A DNA stretch of 64,000 nucleotides from Limnanthes douglasii subsp. nivea (GCA_036936605.1 JAUPFV010000001.1:217587530-217651529); one strand, 5' to 3'; counted from the stretch's first letter, positions 47,281 through 59,200 are shown. Program-made: numbers and translations. The notes: generated from the letters alone by a model not told the origin.

Positions 47281-48600
47281 AACAACTTAATTTAAATTGG
47301 AAAATTTAATTTAATAAAATTAGGCTACATAAATTATAAAAAAATAGTAATGAAATAAAAATAATAATCGTGGATACATATGCGAGAATGTTTTAAATGT
47401 ACAAGTTTTATAATTGTTTATTTTCCATATAAATTTTTTTTCTAATTGATATCAACATTTCGGGTTGTTTAAAAATAATATAACATTTCGGATTTTTTTT
47501 ATAAACTGAATATCATTATCAAATGTTTATGAAATTTTATATTCGTAGTGAACTCTCTTGCATATTCATACAAAAAATTCACACGATCCTTATTAATACA
47601 CAAAATTCACACGATCCATATAACATCTTCTATTTGTAAGATATGTTTTGGTTTTGTAAATTTATTGTCGATTTTCATTCTATAATTAGTTTCTTTTACA
47701 ATAGTGTGTAGTGTGTAATGTAAAATAAAATTGACAAACTCATTCTTCCGTATATTATTAAATAAAATATAAGTAATAAATAATAATATTATTTTGCTGA
47801 TATTACCTATAAAAAGTTAAATAAAATATAAGTAATAAATAATAATATTATTTTGCTGATATCACCTATAAAAAGTAAGGAAATGTCACACTAAATACAT
47901 TTTCACAAAACTTATTATCATTTAGTACCTAACTTTCTTTTATGCCTACTAAATACATATCTCAGCAAACTAATTCCTATTTAATACCCAGCTAATATTT
48001 TCCCTCCTGAAATACCCTCAACATTTGGGTGAGTCTATTTTCGAACCAAAATTCAAATTTTGAATTCTTAATAGTACAACCTAGTCTGTTATTTTTAAAA
48101 GTCGTCATGAAACTATACCTTACCTGAAGAAACCTTTTTAAATCAATCTCCTTGTTTAAACTGGTTCGCGAAATCAGAAAACAGGTAATATATGAATATT
48201 GCTATAGACCTGTTTTGCTTCAACCCGATTCGAACCTTTTATCTGTACTTCTTCTTGGCAGTTGGGTTTTGTATTTTTTTTCACGAGTAGAAGCTTTTAT
48301 CAAACAAGACATCTTTAAGTTTATCTGCTTTTGTGATTTTGGAGCTAGGTTTTGTTTTTTTTCCAACTTTTGTTAGTTCATGGGTCTTTAAGCTGGGTTT
48401 TGTTAGTTTTTTTTTCTTAAATATTTCAACTTTATTCTGTTTATATTAAAGTCTCGCTTAGTTTTTGTGGAGCTGAAAACAGGTTTTTTTAAGTTTTTTC
48501 ATAGCCGAGCTGAATCCAGGTTTTGTAATGGCGTTTTGTTCTTACATGTTGTTGGGTTGAAGACGATACCTTTATTTGATGTTTGCATCTTACGTTATTT
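47281..48600. other. AT-rich spacer with a two-copy 59-bp repeat
   Basis: AATAAAATATAAGTAATAAA starts at 47761 and again at 47820 and is repeated through CACCTATAAAAAGT. No gene seen. The left end of MULE-3 should lie somewhere near 48000-48600, but no terminal repeat was established. Confidence 0.5.
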
Positions 48601-48633
48601 TTAGTCTCACGATGTATTCTGTATTTTGTGTTA

Positions 48634-48950
48634 CGCGAGTTGAAGTGTACAGCATTCCACGTCGCGCGAGACGTGTTAATTTTTTTTTCAATGTGAAGCG
48701 ATATAGGTTGGTCACCAGAGGAGCTAATTGAAGTGTAAAGCATTCCACGTCTCGCACGAGTTAATTGGGTAATTCACTAACGCGAGTCACCGGAGGAGGT
48801 AAGTCACATATATCTCGCGACATTGCTAGCGTATTATATTATTATCTTTTATCTAACGCGATTTACGTATCGGGTTCGCGCGAGTTACAATAGCTTCACC
48901 TAACGCGAGTCAATCAAGCAGTTAACATCACATCTCGCGCTTAGACTGAT
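48634..48950. repeat. MULE-3 ACGCGAG motif cluster, left end
   Basis: CGCGAG at 48634, 48665, 48781, 48879 and 48904, reverse CTCGCG at 48814 and 48934, plus one-base variants. A short duplication (TTGAAGTGTA, then GCATTCCACGT) carries two of them. Noncoding, upstream of the transposase. Confidence 0.75.
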
Positions 48951-49009
48951 GCGATTTATGGCAGTTCCCTCACCTAGCCTAATTCTGTTTATCATTTGCA
49001 GCGTACTAG

Positions 49010-51461
49010 ATGTCTAAGTAAAAAGTTTGTATTTTTAAATATTTGAAGCAAACCTCAATCGTTCCTTTTAGCGCGTTTGAAAACTTTGAAGTTGTTGAAA
49101 AATATATTGAAGGTAGATGGGATGATCTGGTTAAGGGTTGCTACACAATTACCTACTCTTGTGGCGGTCAAAATTACTGTTTGTTTAATAACGAGACTGA
49201 TTTCATTGGTTTAACTGTTTATCTCGATGTGTAGCATCTGAAAAGCGTTAGCTTCTTTATATAACAACGAGTAGTTGAAACAGATGAGCAAGCCATTGGT
49301 AAACAACCTACCATAAGCTTTGTGAAACCCTGTGATGATCATTTATTAAGTGGGGAGAGTAGTAATGGTTTAATTTGTTCGCAACATAAAAAAAGACATT
49401 TTGCCACTAGGGATTGGGTTGATGCTATCACAGGAGTTGGTCAGACATTCGCTGATGGTGCCTCCGATGTAAGGTTATGTTTATGCCGATATGCTTTAGA
49501 GCTTGATTTTACTTTCAAGTATATGCATAATACATCTACTAAGATCACTGCTTACTGTGTCAACAAAGAGTCAGGTTGTAAATGACGAATATATGCATCA
49601 ATAGATTCTAGCAGTGGTTTCATGATGATCAAGTGCTTTGCCAACACCCATTCATGTAGCCTGGTATTTTCCAAGAAAAAAAGTATGCATTTGACGTCTG
49701 ATTTAATCGCGAATGAAATACATGAATCAATTAGGACAAGTCATTCTATAACAGCAAAAACTATTCAGTCTTCTGTCAAACAAGACTATGGTTTAGATAT
49801 TTTCTATCGTTTATCGTGGAATACGTTAGAGAAGGCAAGGAGAGAAGTTTTTGGAGACAGTAATACTTCGTTTGGGTTGCTCAATGCTTATTTTAGAAGC
49901 TTAAAAATTCGAGATATTACTATCGATTGTCATTTGAAGGTTGGTTTTGGGAATGTCTTCAGGATGTGCTTTCTGTCCTTTGGATCATGAATTTAAGGAT
50001 TTCACTCACGTCGATCATTGATGTATGTGGACGGCACCCATTTAAACGGCAAGCATGGTAGTGTTGTGCTATCTGCAGTGGCAAAGGATGGCAATAACGG
50101 TGTGTTTTAAACCTTCGTGTAAATGTAAATCTATATGCGTGTTAATAAGATAGAATAATGCGTATCTCACAAACTTGATAATAAGCTTACCTATGACATG
50201 AGTTTTTATATAGCCAATGTTTATGATTTGAGCCTCCTCGACTTGACCATCCTCAGCAATCGCGTGATGCTTCTTTTGTTTATAGTTACACATCGCGCGA
50301 TACATTATATATTGTATGTACCAGCGCGCGAGAGAGGCGCTGCCATCATAGCAATCGCGCCTTAATCGATTCATATATCCTTATATTATGGACTCCTTAA
50401 ACCTATTTTCATTTTGCAGGTATTTTTCCAGTTGCTTTTGGTATTTTCGGTAGTGAAGATTCCGACAACTGGATGTGGTTTTTGGAATGTCTTAAACCTC
50501 ATTTGTTAAACCGTCAAATCACTTTTATTTCCGACAGACATTCTGGTATTATTAATGTTGTTTCCATTTTTTATCCAAAATGCTTTCATGCTTATTGTAT
50601 ATATCATCTGCTTAATAATTTGAAGACATCTCTTGAGTGCACTAACCGCGAGTTTAAGAAGAAAATGTTGAAGTGATTTAAAAGTTGTGCTTACGCTCCC
50701 ACGGTTGAACTTTTTAATGAGAGACTTTCCAAGTTTTTAAGTAGAGGTGGTAAAAATATTAAGGCTTTCATCGAGAATTTACCTCCCGAAAAGTACGCCC
50801 AGCCATTCGTCATTGGCAAACGTTACGGGGCAATGACATCATCTGTTGCCGAATCATTTAAAAATCAGATTAAAAAAGTTTACAATCTACCGTGTTGAAA
50901 TGATAGACAAGATTAGAGTTATGTTAATGACTCATATGTCTAGACGTTATTCAGAAGGGCTAAGCTGGAACAGCTATTTATGCCCCGAATATGAGAAGCA
51001 GTTTAAGGAGAATGTTCTAATCGGTCGAACCTGGGTGGTATTTAAGTCTTCTGCAGATTCATTCGAAGTTTATTCTGAACCAGTTATGGTTGTCAACATA
51101 CTTGATTTTAAGTGTTCATGTGGTTCATGGCAGCAAGAGTGTTTTCCATGTGCTCACTCATTGGCTGCAATAACATCCGTTAACGAAGATCATATGACGT
51201 TAGTAGAACCATTCGACACTATAAGTAATTATAGATCCACATATTCGTTTAGCATATCTGAAATTTACCGACTATGGTGAAAGTTCATCATCTAACGAAT
51301 CAGAATGACTTGTTGTTCTACTTCTTAACGTAAAAAGGCGAGCTGAAAGGCCAAGGAAGAAAAGGATTCCATCTAAAGGAGAAGTATCATCTACCCACTT
51401 GCGCTGTGGCCGTTGCTTTAAATTTGGACACAACCGAAGGAAATGTGATATCACACTATGA
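49010..51461 (+). pseudogene. MULE-3 transposase (VANDAL/MuDR-type), a few nonsense codons
   Basis: Frame from ATG 49010, after a TTTGCAG-like acceptor in the leader; TAA at 49019. The MuDR-type DNA-binding part is at about 49430-49680, with GCK-TGA-RIYAS at 49583-49585 where Trp is usual. The MULE core reads YVDGTHLNGKHGSVVL (about 50020-50060, first Asp), then a GT-AG intron at 50100-50419. After it come FPVAFGIFGSEDSDNW, FISDRHSGIINVV (second Asp) and KCFHAYCIYHLL. The SWIM finger CSCGSWQQECFPCAHS is at about 51115-51160 and a terminal CCHC knuckle, CGRCFKFGHNRRKC, at 51404-51446. TGA at 51459. Two stops near 49988-50000 and small frame changes near 50676 and 50880 break it. It would mobilise the element. 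Confidence 0.85.
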
Positions 51462-51631
51462 GCTTCCCGTCCTAATCTTATTTTGTTTTCATCTGTTTTA
51501 TTTAGTATGTATTAACTTGATTCCACTTGTTCTGTATCTTTCTCGCGTCATTGTTCCAAACTTTTTCAGGTTATATGCTTTAAGCGTCATCTGTTTTCAT
51601 CTGATATGCTAGATTAGTTGAACTTTCCTAA

Positions 51632-52130
51632 ATCACGCTAGATGTTATTGTAATATGATGCTAGACGTGTTGAACTTGCGTACCTAACGCGAGATGTTAG
51701 TGTAATATGACGCTAGATGAGTTGTACTTGGCCAAATCACGCGAGATGCTCGTGTAATATGACGCTAGATGAGTTAAACTTTCACACAGTACGCGAGATA
51801 TTAGTGTAATATGATGCTAGATTAGCTGACCTTGTACAAAGCATGCTAGATTTACGTACACTATGATGTAGATGTGTTGAACTTCCCACCATAACACGAG
51901 ATGTAAGTGTAATATGACGCTAGACACATTGCACTTGCCTAAAGCATGCGAGATGTTCTTGTGATATGATGCTAGACGAGTTGCAGTTCCTGACATCACG
52001 CGAGATGTTCGTTTACTATGACACTAGACGAGTTGCATTTGCCGCCATCACACGAGATGTTCGCCTAATATGACGCTAGTTGAGTTGGACTTGGCCAAAC
52101 CACGCGCGATGTTCATGTACTATGACTCGC
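51632..52130. repeat. 52-bp tandem array, block 1 (about ten copies)
   Basis: The core CGCGAG or a one-step variant recurs at 51688, 51740, 51792, 51844, 51895, 51947 and 51999, a near-exact 52-bp period. Each unit continues with GATGTTCGTGTAATATGA, CGCTAGA and GAGTTGAACTTG. It lies between the transposase stop and the acidic-protein gene. Variants such as TGCGAG and CACGAG are C-to-T or G-to-A changes of the core. Confidence 0.9.
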
Positions 52131-52774
52131 GCTACGTTGCAATAGAATTAGGCTTCCCTCTGATTATGGATTGTGTGATTAATATTATGGTGTCAATGTC
52201 ACGCGAGTCATTAAGGAGACATAATGCATGACAAGTCAACTTCTTATTCAACTCTATTGTATTTTATCTGTTAATTACCTACTGTCACATAGACTATAAA
52301 ACTATTGCAGCCAGACCGTCGACTCGCGTTCATTTCTCGTAACTGGAGTCTAGTTGAAGTGTATCATAACACGTGATGTTAAATAACTATAGCGCGTGAT
52401 ATGGTGCTACCATTCTAACAAGCCATCCCAGAGATCATGCATTGTGTGGTTAAAATTAGTTTGACCATTCCTTCGCGCGAGTCATTAAGAATTTACAACG
52501 CGTGACAAATGAATTTACTATGCATCTTTACTGTAGGTTGTCTTTCAATTGGAGGCTGTCACATACACTATCAAAGTATCGCAATCAGACAATCAAATCC
52601 ATTCATAATTTTAATATTGCAAAAGGAAGGAAGACAAACTTAATACATATCGATAACAAAGGGCCTACCTTTGCCCAGATACTAAACCCTAATAAAAAAA
52701 CAACCAAATGCTATAGGGTTTAACGATTAAAATTTCAAAAAACTACTACACCTTGAAATAACCACAAACATTTT
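52131..52774. other. Noncoding spacer with scattered ACGCGAG motifs
   Basis: CGCGAG at 52202 and 52476 and CTCGCG at 52323, with GCGTGATA variants. No gene supported; it is the 3' side of the two converging genes. Confidence 0.5.
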
Positions 52775-53212
52775 TTAATAATCTAAAGAGTTAACCTCCT
52801 CTTCAGTGTCCTCCTCAGCCTCAGACTCCTCGACACACTCTTCCTCCTCCTCCTCTTCATCCTCCTCATGTTCCTCGTCGTCGGTTTCCTCGCCCCAGTA
52901 AGAACCGTACGATGAGTCCTTCGAAGACTTCATAGGAGTTATCTTTCTCCTAGCCGTCTTCGTCTTCTTCTTCTTTAGCATCCTTCGTCGTTTAGGATTC
53001 CAGTCGTAGTCGGAATCCTCGTCCGGCCACGATAGAGAGTATTCAGAGTCATACTCAGTCGTAGGTGAAAGTGAGGGAGAAAAAGGATCCGATTCTCCGT
53101 CGGAAGAGTACTCTGTAATAGTCTCGCGCTTGTAGTCCGAGTACCTCGAACTCACGTCGGAAAACGCACCGCCAGAACCTTTGTTGCCGTAGGAGTCGTC
53201 TGAACCGCTCAT
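52775..53212 (-). CDS. Acidic nuclear-type protein of MULE-3, function unknown
   Basis: 145 residues starting MSGSDDSYGNKGSGGAFSDV at 53212. A longer frame reaches 53299, but it would include a CGCGAG motif (53290) that otherwise lies in noncoding DNA, so the inner ATG is preferred. Ser/Asp/Tyr-rich N-terminal half, a basic patch (KRRRMLKKKKTKTARRK, about residues 75-91) that fits a nuclear localisation or DNA-contact segment, and a long Glu/Asp tail (about residues 110-140). The frame is intact. Position and orientation suggest an accessory gene of the element. Family not recognised. Confidence 0.6.
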   Translation of the reverse strand: MSGSDDSYGNKGSGGAFSDVSSRYSDYKRETITEYSSDGESDPFSPSLSPTTEYDSEYSLSWPDEDSDYDWNPKRRRMLKKKKTKTARRKITPMKSSKDSSYGSYWGEETDDEEHEEDEEEEEEECVEESEAEEDTEEEVNSLDY

Positions 53213-53744
53213 GGTGATGTTTTGCTTTTCTAAAGAATACCAAAAGTTTTTAGAAGTGTAATAGTCTGATGGATAACCATGCAAGCAAGCGCGAGACACC
53301 TATGTATATAATTTTGAAAACAAGGACTACCCTAGTAAGCAATTAATGCACATGTAATGAGTGCTTTAGCTACCCAAGTCACATCGTGCATTAATAAACC
53401 CAATACAATTAGTGAAAAGACAACCCATTTTCTTTTCACTAGCCATTAATTATGACGTGATTTAATTTTGAATCACGATAACCAACGCGTACTACTACCA
53501 TCTTATTTAACATCTCTCGTCTTATTGATTAATTCTAATTAATTTTTTTTGTAGTTTATTATTATTAAATGTATGATTACTTAAATAATATATAGTTAAG
53601 TACAATATAAACAAATGAATATTGTACCTTGGTCCAGTTTATTAGTTAAATTATATATACATAAATGTGTCCATTACCCCGCTGGTTACGTTCTATAAGT
53701 TGTAAACCCACAAATAACCCTCAAGTAATTTCACGTGAGATGTT

Positions 53745-54560
53745 CAATTCATTTGACGCTATATTTATTAACCTTGTTTTAGTCACGTGAGAGATTCATG
53801 TTGTATAACGCTAGATGGATGAAACTGGACACAACGCGCGTGATGATGCTAAACCCTAACGCGAGACGTTGATGTAGTATATCGATACATGCTATAAACT
53901 GGAGACGTGGATGTAGTATAACGATACATCATATAAACTGCACCCTATCACGCGCGATGTTTAGTTCCTGTTACGCTAGATGTATTACGTTTGCTCCCAC
54001 AACGCGAGGTACAGATGATGTCTAACGCTAGTTCTGTGCTACTGGACCCTATCCCGGGAGATGTTCATTTAATATGACGCTTGATGAGTTCAACTAGCAT
54101 TACTCACGCGAGATGTTCGTATAATATGAAGCTACATTATTTGGACTCGCCCAATTCATGCGAGACGTTCGTGCAATTTGATGATAGATGAGTTGAACTT
54201 GTCCAAAGCATGCGAGATTTACGTGTGCTACGACACTAGATGAGTTGAACTTGACAACATGACGCGAGATGTACGTGTAATATGAAGCTAGATGAGTTGA
54301 ACTTGCATTCTTACTAGATCTATGTGTACTACGATGCTAGATCAGTTCAACTTGCCAACTTAACGCGAGATGTAATTTGTATGAATTGGATGAGTTGCAC
54401 TAGCCTAAATCCCCAGAGATATTCGTGAACTATGATGCTAGATTAGTCGAACTTTCCAACATCACGCGAGATGTGCGCGTAATATGACGCTAGATGATTT
54501 TGATTGGCCCTTATCACGCGAGAAGTTCTTCCCATATGACGCGCGAGACTGGCAATGTTC
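53745..54560. repeat. 52-bp tandem array, block 2 (about sixteen copies, more decayed)
   Basis: The same monomer as block 1: CACGCGAGATG, TATGACGCTAGATGA and GTTGAACTTG recur every 50-55 bp. Full CGCGAG cores are at 53860, 54003, 54107, 54263, 54364, 54465, 54517 and 54542. The left third is diverged. It lies between the acidic-protein gene and the small gene at 54737. Minor gaps and one dropped core (54311) are present. Confidence 0.88.
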
Positions 54561-54736
54561 GTAATGCCACGTTAACATCTAGGCAATCATGAATGGTGAC
54601 CATTTCATGAAAATTACACTAACAAAAAATTCATACATTCTTATCATTACCAGATCTATTCCAGTACATCCAATTTAAAGACTACTTTTTTTTAATAAAG
54701 TTACATTTTTAACGTCATCAAAATTAAAGCCTTAAT

Positions 54737-55120
54737 TCAACAACCACGGTTATCATCAACTAGTGAACAATTGGAAATAACATCTTCTCTCTCTGAAATT
54801 GCTTCCTTTAGGTACACAATCATATCTCTTGATATCCAATCATCAAGTTCCCACTCACATAATTTTGCTGACTCTAAGAGCAAAGCTAGACAAAGATCAG
54901 AAACACGTAGCAAGGGTTCGGATTTTAGTTCGTTGTACCTCAAAGCGACTTCTTCTCGGGTGCGAACGTGGGGGCCGAAAAATCCAAGCCTCCCATAGTC
55001 AAAGTACATCCTGAAAAACACTTGATCAAAAAATACATCGGCCGTTTCATCCGAATTTGTTGTCTTCACGTACTTCACGGCTTGGAGCGAGTGTTGGTCT
55101 TCATCGATTCACCAACTCAT
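54737..55120 (-). pseudogene. Small MULE-3 protein of about 128 residues, function unknown
   Basis: ATG at 55120 is followed after three codons by TGA (55109-55111), then an open frame to 54737. The body reads VKYVKTTNSDETADVFFDQV, MYFDYGRLGFFGPHV, EVALRYNELKSEPLLRVSDL and WELDDWISRDMIVYL, i.e. a compact alpha-helical protein with several Trp and Tyr. The single early stop may be a nonsense change, or translation may start later. No family assigned. Being between the transposase and the DUF1985-Ulp1 gene, it is a candidate for the second accessory gene (vanB-like position) of a VANDAL-type element. Confidence 0.5.
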
Positions 55121-55650
55121 ACTGATTTCCTATTTGGAGTGTGTTAATTGTTTCAGTGTATACTATATGTTGTTTTGTGGAGGTTTATATAAGGGCAAAC
55201 AAGTTTGTGGGTAACTAGGCAGATAATATTTAGTAGGTCAAGGTTTTGGTGGGACAATATCAATCACTAAATAATTTTTTGCGGGAGTTGAATAGATAGT
55301 GCATCACGCGTATTAGACAATGAGTAAATATTTATACCTCGCGTCATAACACATAAAATGGTGATTTGTTACAAACTTAACACTCGTGATCTACCAAGAG
55401 GCATACACATAGTATCACGCGTGATAGGGGACAAAAAAGGAAAATGTGACGCGAGTCACCTACAACATGCAATCCTAGTTAACTTACAACTTTCAATAGA
55501 ATGGTTCGTGTGTTACCCAATAACCAATCCAAATGAACTTAGATACGAAGAATTTCCTTTAGTGAATTGAACTTAACAATTAGGTATCCGACGTCTTAAT
55601 ATTAGTATTCTTATCATTGGGAGTGGTTAAAAATTTATGTGCGTGCTTCA
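55121..55650. other. Intergenic DNA with motif copies
   Basis: Promoter side of the small gene. CTCGCG at 55338, CGCGAG at 55450, and ATCACGCGTGATA palindrome-like words near 55302 and 55414. A 70-residue frame at 55358-55570 has no support. Confidence 0.45.
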
Positions 55651-55691
55651 GCTAGCATACACTTGCTATATTCCTTCTCTACAAACCCGTG

Positions 55692-56862
55692 CTAGATAAT
55701 GTCTTTGACATACTGACAGACGAGCACTCCACAGTCAAGCGAATCTTTATCTTGCTGTGGAATATCTCTAGCAGCTTTAACTTTGTATCCATTCTTCACA
55801 CGTGGTATGTATCTCTTCTTCATACAATAGTTCAACTTGTCAAATAATAAAAATATTAGTTTACTTTTTTTGAGATAAATGTATCAGCGTAATGTTGCGA
55901 ATCATTTTACATTAGGACGCGAGTTCCATCCTTTTACACGTGATTCACACACACACACATTAATGCGAGACGTGTTCCACGGCCATTACGGTGCGATTCA
56001 CCATCACGCGTAATGGATAATTAGCCTGCAAACAATGAACATACATCGTCATCCAATAAGGTTTCATACTACTTACCAAGGCATCGCCCGTTTTCCTAGT
56101 GTCGTCTGTAGTGAATTTGCTAAGAGGGAACAGGGGATTGTAGTTTTTTGCAAAACCATTCTCCATGTCTATTACCAACAACGTCCAGTGGTTAGTACCT
56201 TTTTCATTTATGGTGCATACCAGAATGAATTCGATAAATGTGTCTGTCGCGTTTTCAAAAACTGCGTCAATAACTTTTGTAACATCTCCTTTTTTGGCTA
56301 GTAATGTCTGTAATAAAACCAGTTTACACCATAACAATATCAAACTTCAGGTTCACTTTAAATGGCTATTTATTAATTAGATACTAACCGTTGCGACAGC
56401 TGAAATCGGAAAGCTTTATATCTACAGTTGTACTCGTCATTGAGCCCTTTCAAAGGTACAGTCCAGTTTGATTCTTGAAGCAGCTTATATATATATATAT
56501 ATATATATATCCAGGCATCGATGATCTATAATACGTAAAAAACATAGCTATATCTAGAGTAGTTGTCAATTATTTGTGTTATATCAAGTTTATAAACTTT
56601 ACCTTGAAATCTAACTCCCATTCGTATGCTATGGCCATTAGCTCGGTCACACTAACACTTAGCCGGTATGTAAATTCGTGTTCTGGAAAATACCATACTT
56701 CAGAGTCTAGTTAATCTTCGTTTTCTTATATTCGAAGGACCTTTCGGTATTGACTAACGTCTATTAACTTTGTAGTTGTTGTTTCTGTTTCCCAAGTTTG
56801 TTCAATAGCTCCCGCCTGTTGCGACTGTGTAAGTAAATCCCAATTTGGATTTATATTATCTA
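55692..56862 (-). pseudogene. Ulp1-like (C48) cysteine protease exons of the DUF1985-Ulp1 gene
   Basis: Exons on the minus strand, with GT-AG junctions: about 56862-56603, 56525-56389, 56307-56045 and about 55835-55692. The catalytic His lies in NHWTLLVID (56307-56045 exon), the Gln and Cys in PQQDKDSLDCGVLVCQYV (about 55760-55705). TAG at 55692-55694 follows shortly after. A (TA)12 microsatellite at 56486-56510 adds alternating Ile-Tyr codons in frame. The exon at 56862-56603 has a frame break. Ulp1 proteases cut SUMO from proteins; transposon copies of this fold have unknown targets. Confidence 0.75.
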
Positions 56863-56974
56863 CTAAATGTAAAACGACATAAATCGTGTTAAACAACCAT
56901 CACCAAGTTACAACTCAATATTATCTACCAGACCCTGTGTAAGTATATGATTATTAGTATAGTTTAGAACTTAC

Positions 56975-57300
56975 CATCGGAGGTGCATCTTGTAACAAAC
57001 TTTTCGACGCACTACTGCCACCCGAATTTCCTCCACTCGAGTGTATAGCAGCCTCCTTATCAACTTCGTCAAAAAATGATTGTGTACACAGTAGGAATGC
57101 ATCATCAAGGTTTGGAAGATCAAAACAATCTGCTTTCACTTCCACTGCTGGTTGTAGTTGTTCTCTTATCTCATGCTGTGTTAGTACTTCTACCTTTGCT
57201 TTGTGTTGCACTTCGAACTTCGGTTGTAACTCATTTGTTGACTTTATAGCAGCTCCCAACTCCACTGTGGTTTCAGTCTTTGGTTTTTGTTAATAGTTCC
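56975..57300 (-). pseudogene. Middle exon of the DUF1985-Ulp1 gene
   Basis: About 100 residues on the minus strand, ending at a clean donor (CCGATG|GTAAGT at 56975). FDLPNLDDAFLLCTQSFFDE near 57125-57065 precedes a Ser/Gly-rich linker. The acceptor near 57290 is not fixed. It lies between the acidic coil and the protease, as in other plant Ulp1-carrying elements. Confidence 0.5.
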
Positions 57301-57379
57301 TTGTGCACATTGATGCATTCCTTTCTTTAATCTTCTTTTTTTCACATTACATACCTGTAAAAATGTAACCAACGATGTG

Positions 57380-57680
57380 TGTTATATTATCCAGTGACGC
57401 GTGACATGTTTAATTTGGCTTACCACGCGAGGTACGCAATATATAGTAGTCTTACTATACTGGCTCACCATGCGTGTTATGCAATAAACAGTAGTCTTAA
57501 TAGACTTTGCTAACACGCGAGTTACGTTATGAATTGTAGTCCTACTAAATTTGGACACCACGCGAGTCAGGCAAGTAAATGTAGTCTTACGCGATGCAGC
57601 CAACGCGAGGTAGATAATAAATAGTAATTTCACCCTATTTTGCTTTAACAACGCGAGTTAGGCAATAAATATTACACTGA
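57380..57680. repeat. 45-bp tandem array with the ACGCGAG core (intron)
   Basis: CGCGAG or variants at 57426, 57471, 57516, 57561, 57604 and 57652, spacing 43-48 bp. Units share ACGCAATAAATAGTAGTCTTA and differ from the 52-bp monomer except for the core. It lies in the intron between the acidic exon and the middle exon. Because 45 is a multiple of three the array leaves an open minus-strand frame (57382-57651) that is not a gene. Confidence 0.88.
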
Positions 57681-58104
57681 CGCGACTTAGACAACACTGG
57701 TGTTTCGTTATTCACTAAAACCTAAACATAACTTTAATTTAATTTCTTTGTTTCACATAAATACAACATGCGATTCACATAGAACAAACTATTGTTTTAC
57801 TGGGGTTTTGATCTTTTACTATGACGTGATATCAAAAGGAGAGCTGGTATAACATTCCACATGCTTAATGCGAGTTAGGAAGATGTCAAGTTTTGAAACT
57901 GCAAAAATACTCACATAATAGCTGTAACATAAAATTTGCGGTACTTGAAAATTTAAAAACATCCCCTAATGTAATAAACAACCATTAAAGCCCCCTATTA
58001 AAATCCGAAGTTTCAAAAACAACAGCTTGACAAAATTAAAAACAAAGCAACTATACGATAGTTATAAGAAGTTGAATCATAATATTTTAAGATCCACTTA
58101 CATC

Positions 58105-59200
58105 TTCATGTCCTTGCTCTATGGGCTTGGGTACGCTACAGGGACTTTCATGTGGCCTAGTTGTATTCATTTCTGTCCCACTTGTTTGCTCACCAGCATT
58201 TCCAATTGCCAAATCTGTATCAGTATTTTTTGAAGCACCCTCACCACAATGTACATCATCTGCAGACTCTGCGCGATTTTCTTCTCCCACAATCGCATTC
58301 GTACTCCCTTTTTCTACAACAACATCTGGCAGTAACTCTTATGCAGTTTCAGCGACGACCACATTTGGTTCTGGTTCTATTGGTATTGGTTGAAGTACTG
58401 TTGCCACAATATCATGTTGCTCAGCTTGGTCTTGAAACTCTTGAGCAGTTTCAGTTACGACAACATTTGCTTCTGCTTCTATGGGTGTTGGCTCAAGTAC
58501 TGCTTCCATAATATCATGTTGCTCAGTTTGGTCTTCAAACTCTTGTGCAGTTTCAGCTACAACAACATTTGGTTCTTCTTCTATGGGTAAAATAACATTT
58601 TGCACCTCAGCATCCGCTCCTACTGCACCCCCACCAATATCTTCCCCATCTGTGGTTACTTCCTCATCGTTTTCCACATTTTCAATTCCAGAACAACCTG
58701 GTACACCGCTGATAGAATTGGCCGCGACAAGCCTACATGTGTCAACTCCCAAAAGATATAAACTTTTTTCATTTGCCTGCCCCTCCCCCAATGTCTCAGT
58801 AACATCATTCGGTCCATCAGCAGCTCCATATTCATTCTTCTCCTCATTCGTTTCACCTTCATCTTCTATCCCCTCGTCTGTGTCTTCTTCATTGTCGTCA
58901 GATGTAGAACCCTCTACAAATTCTTCTTCTTTATTATGTTTTTTCTGTCGTGCTTCTAACTTTTTGAACCCATGTTTTCTTGAGACATAAACTATGATTT
59001 TAGGAACCTCATCCACTTTTACTGATACATCTACTCTTTTCTCTGGTGACTCATTTTCTACCGAATAGAAAGGGAGTACACAAACCTTCTCTAGTGCTTC
59101 ATTAACCCCAGCATCTTCATCATCTTCGTTACCTTTATCAGCTTGTTCTTGAAGCTTCAAAGTCAACAAAGCAACCTCCCTTTGGAGTTCTTCAATATGT
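58105..59200 (-). pseudogene. Acidic repeat and coiled-coil exon of the DUF1985-Ulp1 gene
   Basis: Begins with a Leu-heptad coil (EELQREVALLTLKLQEQADK at about 59195-59137), then a strongly acidic region with KKLEARQKKHNKEEEF in the middle. A 34-residue repeat (NVVVAETAQEF, EQHDI, LEPTPIE) is present twice and starts a third time. TAA at 58339-58341 replaces the Gln codon of the third AETAQ; the frame then continues open to a donor, GAAGAT|GTAAGTGG, near 58105. One nonsense change is the only break seen. Confidence 0.65.

Noticed and set aside
50069..50374. 101-residue minus-strand frame
   Set aside because: It overlaps the transposase intron and exon end; explained by the plus-strand gene.
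51632..54560. CRISPR-like array
   Set aside because: The repeat is the whole 52-bp unit, degenerate and without unique spacers, in a plant transposon.
57382..57651. 89-residue minus-strand frame with 15-residue repeats
   Set aside because: It is the translation of the 45-bp tandem array; the unit length is a multiple of three, so any open frame stays open.
58121..58990. Long plus-strand frames of up to 169 residues
   Set aside because: They are the complement of the acidic exon of the DUF1985-Ulp1 gene; composition and splice signals favour the minus strand.
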